Shown here piece after piece: positions 1 through 4,470 of a stretch of DNA of 16,031 bases. Source of the stretch: Patescibacteria group bacterium. GTDB taxonomy: Bacteria; Patescibacteriota; Minisyncoccia; Minisyncoccales; GWA2-46-15. A program made the translations under genes and the position numbers. The stretch lies in the NCBI GenBank assembly GCA_018895125.1, contig JAHIOR010000067.1, positions 1 to 16,031 on the forward strand, written 5' to 3'. Under the pieces are notes generated by a model. That model did not search any database and was not told where the DNA came from. It saw only the letters and a list, made by a program, of their open reading frames with translations. Position 1 is the first letter of the stretch. Each line of letters opens with the position of its first letter.

Positions 1-596
1 ACTCCTACTCCTAAAATTCCCATTCTGGGAGACAGGAAAATAATGCCAAAAATAATCCCTAGGTTATAAAGGATTGGAGCCATGCCTAAAGCTACGAATT
101 TCTGAAAATATTGCAAAACCCCGGAGAGGATATTGGCCATGCCAAAGAGAACCGGACTCAAAAACAAAATTCTGGTCAGGTTAATTACTTCTTGTCTTTC
201 TGTTAAAGAAAATCCGGGGACAATAAATTTAATCAACCAGGGGGTAAAGATGCAAAACACTATTGATAAACCTGTTAAAAAAACTATGAAGATATTCAAA
301 ATATTGCTGGCTATCTCCCAGGCTCTTTTTTTGTCCCGGGAAAAGTAATCTGCAAAAACCGGCAAAAAGGCAATGCTTAAGCCCCCGGCAATTAAGAGAT
401 TGTAAACCAGGTCTGGAATTCTGAAACTAGCGGCGTAAATACTGAGCTCGCGGCTAGCCCCGAAATTAGAAGCCAGTAATCTGTCTCTAAAAAGACCTAA
501 AATGGCGCTTAAAAAGGAAAAGGCAGCTAAAATCCAAGCTGATAAGGTTAAATTTCGGCTTGAGAAATGAAAAGCCTTTGAAAAATCAATACGCAT
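1..596 (-). CDS. murJ: Lipid II flippase MurJ (MviN), N-terminal part, runs off the left edge
   Basis: Reading the minus strand from ATG at 596 gives an uninterrupted frame to the window edge, about 198 residues. The protein begins MRIDFSKAFHF and continues with hydrophobic helices. It carries a pattern typical of MurJ/MviN: LGLFRDRLLASNFGAS, then YAASFRIPDLVYNLLIAGG and LPVFADYFSRD. MurJ is the inner-membrane MOP-superfamily transporter that flips lipid II outward for peptidoglycan synthesis. The start is chosen because a GGAG-like Shine-Dalgarno (AGGAGC) lies about 7 bases upstream; an in-frame GTG at 617 lacks this. About four membrane helices fall in the visible part, and the rest (usually about 500 residues in total) is outside the window. 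It diverges from rnpB and has its own promoter at 652-680. The family assignment rests on recognised motifs. Confidence 0.9.
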   Translation of the reverse strand, partial: MRIDFSKAFHFSSRNLTLSAWILAAFSFLSAILGLFRDRLLASNFGASRELSIYAASFRIPDLVYNLLIAGGLSIAFLPVFADYFSRDKKRAWEIASNILNIFIVFLTGLSIVFCIFTPWLIKFIVPGFSLTERQEVINLTRILFLSPVLFGMANILSGVLQYFQKFVALGMAPILYNLGIIFGIIFLSPRMGILGVG

Positions 597-651
597 ATTC
601 TTAGCTCCTATGGCCACATCTTTTATCTTAATACTTCTAGGGTTATCCTCT

Positions 652-680
652 ATCTTAATATTTAAGCTCAGAATTGACAA
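652..680 (-). promoter_or_regulatory. Candidate sigma-70-type promoter for murJ
   Basis: On the minus strand TTGTCA (680-675) is followed after exactly 17 bases by TAAGAT (657-652). The -35 box is the reverse complement of the bases that also form the rnpB -35 box. A second copy of the -10-like sequence (plus strand TATCTTAATA) lies 27 bases closer to the gene at 624-633, so an alternative start is possible. Inferred from consensus and spacing only. Confidence 0.5.
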
Positions 681-702
681 GAAAGCTTAAATCTATTAAA
701 AT
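674..702 (+). promoter_or_regulatory. Promoter of rnpB
   Basis: TTGACA at 674-679 and TAAAAT at 697-702 are separated by 17 bases, a near-consensus housekeeping promoter. The predicted transcription start, about 709, falls just before the first base of the RNase P P1 helix at 712, which supports the call. Confidence 0.8.
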
Positions 703-868
703 TTCATTATTCCAGCAAATTGAGTGACCGCTCGGAACCTTAAAATTCCGGGAGGAAAGTCCGAACACCCTCCCGCTTATAGCGGGATAAAAAAGTAGCG
801 GCTAACGGCCGTCCACCGTAAGGTGTGAGGTGCGAACAGAGACGTTCCGAGGCAAAAGCCGAGGAACG

Positions 869-895
869 CCCTCCATAGCTTTACGCGAAGGAGGG
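869..895. repeat. Palindromic element copy 1 (inside rnpB)
   Basis: 27 bp with arms CCCTCC and GGAGGG around an ATAGCTT...GCGAA core. The core matches the reverse complement of the element in secF (13947-13973), while both arm sequences differ in a pairing-preserving way (CCCTCC/GGAGGG against TCCGCC/GGCGGA). Confidence 0.65.
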
Positions 896-903
896 CGAGC
901 GTA

Positions 904-971
904 GCTATAACATGATGATATATCGGGCATTCTGTCCGCTATAACATAATGATATATCGGACATTTTGTCC
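904..971 (+). repeat. 34-nt tandem repeat, two units, inside rnpB
   Basis: Units 904-937 and 938-971 match at all but three positions, and a partial third unit (GCTATAA) follows at 972. Each unit holds a hairpin: CGGGCA-TTC-TGTCCG in the first and CGGACA-TTT-TGTCCG in the second. One of the differences turns an A-U pair into a G-U pair, so the stem is kept. Confidence 0.85.
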
Positions 972-987
972 GCTATAAATTCGGGAG

Positions 988-1013
988 TCCGCCTACGCTA
1001 AGGCTACGGCGGA
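988..1013. repeat. Palindromic element copy 2 (inside rnpB)
   Basis: 26 bp: TCCGCC (988-993), core TACGCTAAGGCTAC, GGCGGA (1008-1013). It shares its arms with the secF copy and a similar core. Confidence 0.75.
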
Positions 1014-1261
1014 TCTCCGCCAAAAGGCTACGATGAAACGGCTAAATCCTTACTGGGCGCAAGAACAAAGCCCCGCCCCCTAAGCAATTGATTCTATCAG
1101 GAAAAACCTGAAAGAACTCTGATAAGTACATTTTATTGAGTTCTAGAATTGATCTGCATAGGAGGCGGGGTAAAAAGTAGTTCGCTCGACTCTGGAAAGT
1201 AATTTCTAGAGCAGAAAAATGGTCACATAAAACAGAATTCGGCTTATGGATTTGCTGGAAT

Positions 1262-1297
1262 ACAAAAAACCCGCCCATATTGGCGAGTTTTTTGTTT
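1262..1297 (+). terminator. Intrinsic terminator of rnpB
   Basis: An A-rich 5' arm ending in CCCGCC (about 1262-1275) pairs with GGCGAGTTTTTTGT (1281-1294), with one mismatch and an ATAT-type loop; the T tract is part of the 3' arm. It starts 4 bases after the end of P1. Confidence 0.85.
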
Positions 1298-1322
1298 CAA
1301 AAAAATTTGCCTTCTTTCGATA

Positions 1323-1529
1323 AAGGTACCAGTCACCTTGTAAACAAAATGACTTTACAGAAAAACGACGATCGTCATATTTTAACCATTTTCCGACGAT
1401 CGTCGTTTTTTCGTTAATTTAAATTAAATTAGATTAGCGAATTCTCTCAAAAGAAAATTTTGCAAAATCACGCCATTTACCAAATTTGTTCGTAAATTTG
1501 TTCGGGAGAGAAAAGGTGACTGTCACCTT
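1323..1529. repeat. Hairpin-rich segment bounded by two related 17-bp motifs; possible MITE or IS remnant
   Basis: The segment starts with AAGGTACCAGTCACCTT (1323-1339) and ends with AAGGTGACTGTCACCTT (1513-1529). These match at 13 of 17 positions, and the second is a perfect palindrome around one base. Between them are a 16-bp inverted repeat (1361-1410), a 12-bp palindrome ATTTTGCAAAAT (1457-1468), inverted TTCTCTC/GAGAGAA (1442-1448 and 1506-1512), and a direct repeat AAATTTGTTCG (1482-1492, 1494-1504). No protein is encoded. Palindromic ends of this sort resemble subterminal hairpins of IS200/IS605-type elements, but that is inference. Otherwise this stretch, the longest gene-free one left of 4 kb, holds nothing I recognise. 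Confidence 0.4.
1361..1410. terminator. Bidirectional terminator-like inverted repeat
   Basis: AAAAACGACGATCGTC (1361-1376) and GACGATCGTCGTTTTT (1395-1410) are perfect 16-bp arms with an 18-base loop, and the run of T continues past the 3' arm. Because the 5' arm starts with AAAAA it would work on both strands. It could end transcripts from the accessory genes on the minus strand as well as any rnpB read-through. CGACGATCGTCG within the arm is itself self-complementary. Confidence 0.65.
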
Positions 1530-1543
1530 CACAACCTTCACAA
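1526..1543. repeat. Tandem 9-bp repeat at the tRNA-half junction
   Basis: CCTTCACAA occurs twice in direct succession (1526-1534, 1535-1543), at the point where tRNA-like sequence gives way to the hairpin element. It may mark the rearrangement joint. Confidence 0.5.
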
Positions 1544-1579
1544 TAGGCCGGCGTTCTAGCCAGTTGAACTACATTCACC
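1540..1579 (-). pseudogene. 5' half of a tRNA gene (truncated in the anticodon loop)
   Basis: Read on the minus strand from 1579 or 1578, the sequence fits a tRNA: acceptor-like GTGAATG, TA, D stem GTTC, loop AACTGGCTA, D stem GAAC, G, anticodon-stem strand CCGGC, then CT at the start of the anticodon loop. After that it runs into ATTGTGAAGG and the repeats described nearby. No matching 3' anticodon strand, T arm (GGTTCGAATCC-like) or acceptor 3' strand is present between 1300 and 1540. It is therefore a fragment, not a working tRNA, and its amino acid cannot be named. It begins six bases downstream of the stop codon of the adjoining gene. It may be the scar of integration at a tRNA locus. 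Confidence 0.6.
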
Positions 1580-1585
1580 ATAAAA

Positions 1586-2452
1586 TTATTTTCTAGAAAA
1601 ATATAATTTGGGAAAAGGAGAAATATCCTGTCTTTTTCTCAATAATTCTGTAGTTGCACCAGTGAAAAATGGTTCTTCTAGATTGACCCAAGTGGGATTA
1701 GGGAAAATCCTTGATTTATCAAGAAAACTAAACACAATACCCTCGGCGGCATAAGAAGCAATAACTCTTTTCGCCAAATCTTCTTTCTGTTTCTCTAAAC
1801 CGTTAGCTAAACCAACGTGTCCAATCAAGTATTTACGCCAATCCTTTAATATACTTTGTGGCACAATCAGGTTTTTTCTAGAATTCAAATCGCGATAAAC
1901 CATTCTAAAGTTTCGTTCGTATTCTCTTTTAAACTTATCTTGCAAGCAAGTATAAAGGATAACTCTAATTTTGTTTCGTCCATAAAGAATATCTGCTTTT
2001 TCCTGCAATAGATCCCGAAAGCGCAAAGAGAGTTTTTTGATGCAACTATAACCGATTCTTTTTGCAGAATCTGGGTATAGATATAAAGCATTGGTGTCGG
2101 CGACTAACATATAAAACATATATTTTATCCCTGACGTGTCCAATATATCTAATATTTTCTTAATCAATTTTGTCTTTGAAACTATTTTTGGCAATTCGGT
2201 ATAATAATCGAGCTTCTTTCCGGCAACTACAGATTTTAGATCAACATTAAAATTAACCCACTTTAAACCATTTTCTTCGGTTTGTATTTGCCTAGGAGGA
2301 CATTCCCAATCATAAAAAGAAACTGTTTTACAGTCGATAAAAGATTCTTTTAAAATATTTCTAAGACGATTCTGGTTTTCAATAATTTTCGCATCGTTCC
2401 GAAAATATCTCATAATCATCTTTATTTTATTTTCTGTTTTAGTGTCTTTCAT
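1586..2452 (-). CDS. Unknown protein A, paralogue of the next gene upstream
   Basis: I do not recognise a named family. From ATG 2452 the protein has 288 residues; a GTG start at 2491 would add 13 residues translated straight through a perfect hairpin, which is unlikely. No clear Shine-Dalgarno precedes either start. Motifs shared with its neighbour, in order: SFYDWECPPR near the N-terminus, VADTNALYLYP in the middle, an amphipathic helical stretch, a VPQSILKDWRKYLIGHVG segment, RVIASYAAEGIVF near the C-terminus, and a final PKLYFSRK. There is no signal peptide or membrane helix, so it is probably cytosolic. The alternation of strands and helices is compatible with a Rossmann-like fold. The gene is strikingly AT-rich (about 27% GC in the line at 2101-2160), unlike its paralogue. 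It is followed by the tRNA half. Confidence 0.75.
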   Translation of the reverse strand: MKDTKTENKIKMIMRYFRNDAKIIENQNRLRNILKESFIDCKTVSFYDWECPPRQIQTEENGLKWVNFNVDLKSVVAGKKLDYYTELPKIVSKTKLIKKILDILDTSGIKYMFYMLVADTNALYLYPDSAKRIGYSCIKKLSLRFRDLLQEKADILYGRNKIRVILYTCLQDKFKREYERNFRMVYRDLNSRKNLIVPQSILKDWRKYLIGHVGLANGLEKQKEDLAKRVIASYAAEGIVFSFLDKSRIFPNPTWVNLEEPFFTGATTELLRKRQDISPFPKLYFSRK

Positions 2453-2462
2453 AAAATTTTGT

Positions 2463-2491
2463 GTGAGGACGCTATTTAATAGCGTCCTCAC
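2463..2491. repeat. Perfect 14-bp inverted repeat between the two paralogues
   Basis: GTGAGGACGCTATT (2463-2476) and AATAGCGTCCTCAC (2478-2491) are separated by one base. On the minus strand it lies 9 bases past the stop of protein B and is followed only by ACAAAATTTT, a weak terminator tail. It may lessen read-through into protein A, act as an mRNA-end stabiliser, or be cruciform DNA. Confidence 0.7.
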
Positions 2492-2500
2492 TTTTCTGTT

Positions 2501-3331
2501 TTATCTCCTTGGATAAAGAACAAAAATTTTGGGGAGACGATCTAGGCCTTTTAGCCTTCTTCCGGCTTCAATTTGCGCCGGGAAAACACGCGTAGATTCA
2601 TCGCAGAGTAAAATCTGATTCGGTATTACCCAATCTCTTTCTAAAGCGTCAAAAACCACTCCTTCAGCCGCGTACGACCTAATTACTCTTTCGGTAAAGT
2701 CCTTGATCTGAAGCTGCCAATCCTTTTGGAATCCGCAATGCTCCGCTAAGATTCGTTGTTCTTCTTCCACTATATCTTTCGGCAACATGGAAGAGATATC
2801 ATCGAACGGTCTATTAAAGATACCTTCATAGAGTTCACGATAAGGTGCCGATAGCTCCCTCCAACTGACAACCTCGATACCCTTGCCAAATAAGCTATCA
2901 AGTTTGTCTTGATACCATATAAAGAACTCTAGAAATATCTCCTCTATCCTTTTTTCTCCTTGAATCTCTAAGGTTCGTGGGTAAAGACGGTGAGGATTAT
3001 CATCAGCAAGAATCTTGAGGTAACGAAAACTTATACCGCACTCTCTCGCCATCTTTAAAAAAGTCTTTGTTTCGTCCTCTGTGTCTACCAACCGCCTACA
3101 CGGCTCAGACTCTAGAAATCCTCCATCTCCTGGCCTCAGAAAACGGCAAGCTGCCAATGGCTCCGTTAAATCGGGTATCCAAATGGAAGTTCTCGGCGGA
3201 CAAATCCAGTTAAAAAAAGTGATTGGTTGCCCGCGGGAGATCAGTTTGCGAATTCTCTGAGGGTTTTCTGGCAACATCGCACCAAGACGCTTTACATCTA
3301 TCATTTGCATGAAATAATCTGTCCTAGACAT
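2501..3331 (-). CDS. Unknown protein B, paralogue of protein A
   Basis: This 276-residue protein is preceded by a good Shine-Dalgarno (AAAGGAG, about 8 bases before ATG 3331). It shares the signature of protein A: TFFNWICPPR (about residues 38-47), ILADDNPHRLYP (mid-protein), a long helix with IEEIFLEFFIWYQDKLDSLFG, then IEVVSWREL and YRELYEGIF, then RVIRSYAAEGVVF (about 222-234), and LPKIFVLYPRR at the end. The order of predicted strands and helices, with a Y/E-bearing helix late in the chain, is reminiscent of cyclodipeptide synthases (HUP/class-I synthetase fold). The CDPS GxSxxN serine motif is not seen, so this is only a hypothesis. No membrane segment. GC (about 45-48% in sampled lines) is much higher than in protein A. 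Hairpins lie on both sides of the gene. Confidence 0.8.
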   Translation of the reverse strand: MSRTDYFMQMIDVKRLGAMLPENPQRIRKLISRGQPITFFNWICPPRTSIWIPDLTEPLAACRFLRPGDGGFLESEPCRRLVDTEDETKTFLKMARECGISFRYLKILADDNPHRLYPRTLEIQGEKRIEEIFLEFFIWYQDKLDSLFGKGIEVVSWRELSAPYRELYEGIFNRPFDDISSMLPKDIVEEEQRILAEHCGFQKDWQLQIKDFTERVIRSYAAEGVVFDALERDWVIPNQILLCDESTRVFPAQIEAGRRLKGLDRLPKIFVLYPRR

Positions 3332-3362
3332 TCTATTTCTCCTTTTTTTGTGGCAATATTTA

Positions 3363-3397
3363 TTTCTGGGGTCACAGGCTAAGTGTGACCCCAGAAA
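3363..3397. repeat. Perfect 14-bp inverted repeat upstream of protein B
   Basis: TTTCTGGGGTCACA (3363-3376) and TGTGACCCCAGAAA (3384-3397) enclose a 7-base loop. No T tract follows on either strand, so it is not a standard intrinsic terminator. It lies 32 bases before the start codon of protein B, so in an mRNA coming from the small upstream gene it would be a stable leader hairpin. Confidence 0.7.
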
Positions 3398-3454
3398 CCA
3401 GTTGAGGCGTTACCTGTGGTAATCAGCCGGATAAAACCAGTGATCCACCAAGGA

Positions 3455-3658
3455 TTAATTGTGGGGACTACCATGCCCACTCCCATGTTCATTCCTCCGC
3501 TCAATTTCGCGCTGCTGAAGATACTCTGCCTGCTCTGATGACGTTCTTGGTTTTTCCGGTGGAGGAGTTTGATAAGGTTGAGGAGGACCATATTTATTTA
3601 TGATGACAACCTCCTCTCTTCCTGGATCTATCGTTAAAATCACAACCTTTTTTGACAT
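3455..3658 (-). CDS. Small Pro-rich hypothetical protein (67 residues)
   Basis: A strong Shine-Dalgarno (AAAAGGAG, about 8 bases before ATG 3658) supports the start, and its context is nearly the same as that of protein B. The first 22 residues (MSKKVVILTIDPGREEVVII) look like a beta-strand pair. They are followed by a Pro-rich linker (GPPQPYQTPPPEKP) and a charged, Gln/Glu/Arg-rich tail ending HGSGHGSPHN. No family is recognised. A second, overlapping frame continues past its stop and would read NPWWITGFIRLITTG; a +1 shift near the end would join the two. The gene sits between the TrpR-like gene and protein B and is probably co-transcribed with B. Confidence 0.55.
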   Translation of the reverse strand: MSKKVVILTIDPGREEVVIINKYGPPQPYQTPPPEKPRTSSEQAEYLQQREIERRNEHGSGHGSPHN

Positions 3659-3700
3659 ACCTTTCTCCTTTTTTAAAAAGAACAGAGGGCCTTCGCGAAA

Positions 3701-3735
3701 GCGAAAAGCCCCTTCCCTGACGGGAAGGGGCTGGG
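3701..3735 (-). terminator. Terminator-like hairpin after the TrpR-like gene
   Basis: AGCCCCTTCCC (3707-3717) and GGGAAGGGGCT (3722-3732) pair perfectly around TGAC. On the minus strand the hairpin is followed by TTTTCGCTTTCGCG. A related CCCGTCAGGGA sequence lies inside the 3' end of the TrpR-like gene (3769-3780) and could pair with one arm as an alternative structure. Confidence 0.7.
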
Positions 3736-3754
3736 TTTATATGTGAAATAAACA

Positions 3755-4078
3755 TCAACGCAACCCTTTCCCGTCAGGGACAGAGCTGTGATGATGAGAG
3801 TTTAATCTTTTAAGTATTAATTTGTATCCGTTCATACCTCGATTTAACCACTTAGAAACCCGTGCCACGGTTGTAGAGCTTAAGCCGGTTTTTTCCACGA
3901 TTTCAGAGTAAGGCGCTTTTTTCGCCAACATTTGCGCCGCTTGCCATCTTTTGCCAAACTCAATGATTTCCTGCTCGGTTAATAAGTCGCGAAAAAACCG
4001 CCTTGCCTCACTCAAGGTTTCCAATTGCAGGATAGCTTTAAGCATATTTTCAGTTTTTTTGTTATTCCACTTTTCCAT
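3755..4078 (-). CDS. TrpR/YerC-like helix-turn-helix repressor
   Basis: 107 residues. The central part LLTEQEIIEFGKRWQAAQML (about residues 32-51) followed by YSEIVEKTGLSSTTVARVSKWL (about 57-78) is the TrpR-superfamily layout: a LT..E...F..R...A..L helix, then a helix-turn-helix whose recognition helix holds SSTTVARVS. It is closer to the YerC/YecD branch than to E. coli TrpR, and no tryptophan-binding role can be asserted. The tail HHHSSVPDGKGLR is encoded by DNA resembling the nearby terminator palindrome, so it may have been added by that repeat. Start ATG 4078 has no Shine-Dalgarno. A promoter and repeated operator-like sequence lie just upstream, suggesting autorepression. It is followed by a hairpin and then the genes for the small protein and proteins B and A, which it may also control. 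Confidence 0.85.
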   Translation of the reverse strand: MEKWNNKKTENMLKAILQLETLSEARRFFRDLLTEQEIIEFGKRWQAAQMLAKKAPYSEIVEKTGLSSTTVARVSKWLNRGMNGYKLILKRLNSHHHSSVPDGKGLR

Positions 4079-4091
4079 AATATATAGCTTT

Positions 4092-4127
4092 ATCTTACTA
4101 AAGCACTTTATCTAACTAAAGTAAGAT
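4092..4127. promoter_or_regulatory. Candidate operator for the TrpR-like repressor
   Basis: The plus strand has a direct repeat ATCTTACTAAAG (4092-4103) and ATCTAACTAAAG (4110-4121), 18 bp apart and differing at one base. It also has inverted ATCTTACT/AGTAAGAT (4092-4099, 4120-4127), ACTTTA/TAAAGT (4105-4110, 4117-4122) and TAAAG-CA-CTTTA (4099-4110). The block covers the -10 box and start point of the promoter, where a repressor would block transcription. Confidence 0.65.
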
Positions 4128-4152
4128 TAGCAAAAGCAAAAACCTTTGTCAA
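4124..4152 (-). promoter_or_regulatory. Promoter of the TrpR-like gene
   Basis: On the minus strand TTGACA (4152-4147), a 17-base spacer, and TAATCT (4129-4124). Predicted start about 4117, leaving a leader of about 39 nt. Confidence 0.7.
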
Positions 4153-4201
4153 TAGCCAGAAAAACAACGATAAATTATTATGCTCTGAAACAAAAACCGG
4201 C

Positions 4202-4246
4202 TTGACATAAAAGAGAGACGGTCGTCCATATTATATGTTATGTCAA
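4202..4246. repeat. Inverted repeat TTGACATAA / TTATGTCAA
   Basis: Perfect 9-bp arms at 4202-4210 and 4238-4246 with a palindromic CATATTATATG between them (4227-4237). Each arm contains a -35-like TTGACA, but no -10 box stands at standard spacing. It could be a second regulator site. The rest of 4140-4275 shows nothing else. Confidence 0.4.
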
Positions 4247-4274
4247 TGGGTTATGTTGGTAGTTTTTGGAAAGA

Positions 4275-4467
4275 CTAAAAAAGTTTTTGGTCTCTCCCTT
4301 CCTCGTCTAGGGCCTGATTTGCCAAAATATCAGCTTTTTGGTTTTGTTCGCGGGGAATCAAGACAAAACCAACCTTTTTATAGTCAATCTTAAGGTTCCA
4401 GACTGAAATAAACAAAGGCTGGATCTTGGAATCTAAAATTTTATGTCGCCATTAAGGCTAGTTAAGC
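4275..4467 (-). pseudogene. RNase HI 3' fragment, duplicated from rnhA
   Basis: The minus strand encodes WNLKIDYKKVGFVLIPREQN and ends ALDEEGRDQKLF followed by TAG at 4277-4275. This matches residues about 96-148 of the intact RNase HI at 6327-6773 (WNLKIDYKKVNFALIPREEN and ALDQEGRTRRLI). Upstream of that, alignment continues for about 12 more codons to position 4467 but contains in-frame TAG and TAA. The first 84 codons, including three of the four catalytic acidic residues, are missing. It is therefore a decayed partial copy and cannot be an active nuclease. Confidence 0.9.
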
Positions 4468-4470
4468 TTA

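Larger units (their letters stand above)
709..1297 (+). ncRNA. rnpB: RNase P RNA, bacterial type A-like, enlarged
   Basis: This is the catalytic RNA of RNase P, which matures tRNA 5' ends. The diagnostic P4 strands are present: GAGGAAAGTCCGAACA at 752-767 and ACAGAATTCGGCTTA at 1232-1246. The ends close as P1, with CCAGCAAAT (712-720) pairing perfectly with ATTTGCTGG (1250-1258). A P15-like stem is formed by CCCCGCC near 1072 and GGCGGGG near 1167. The mature RNA would be about 547 nt, well above the usual 350-400. The excess sits between about 866 and 1022, in the region of the variable P12 arm. It is made of two copies of a palindromic element (869-895, 988-1013) and a 34-nt tandem hairpin repeat (904-971). 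The coordinates given include the terminator. An open frame on the opposite strand here is an artefact of RNA sequence. Confidence 0.95.

Noticed and set aside
904..971. CRISPR-like repeat pair
   Set aside because: The units are directly tandem with no spacers, lie inside rnpB, and no cas genes are near.
1042..1278. Open frame on the minus strand of about 78 codons
   Set aside because: It lies wholly within the RNase P RNA and has no protein character.
1540..1579. Complete tRNA, or a tRNA interrupted by an intron
   Set aside because: No 3' anticodon strand, T arm or acceptor 3' strand is found in the following 240 bases on the same strand.
2453..2491. GTG start at 2491 for protein A
   Set aside because: The added 13 codons run through a perfect 29-bp palindrome and have no ribosome site; ATG 2452 is more likely.
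3363..3397. Intrinsic terminator upstream of protein B
   Set aside because: The hairpin is perfect but no T tract follows on either strand.
3379..3591. Separate 70-codon gene in the other frame of the small Pro-rich protein
   Set aside because: It lacks a ribosome site and overlaps the better-supported frame; only its 3' end is of interest, as a possible extension.
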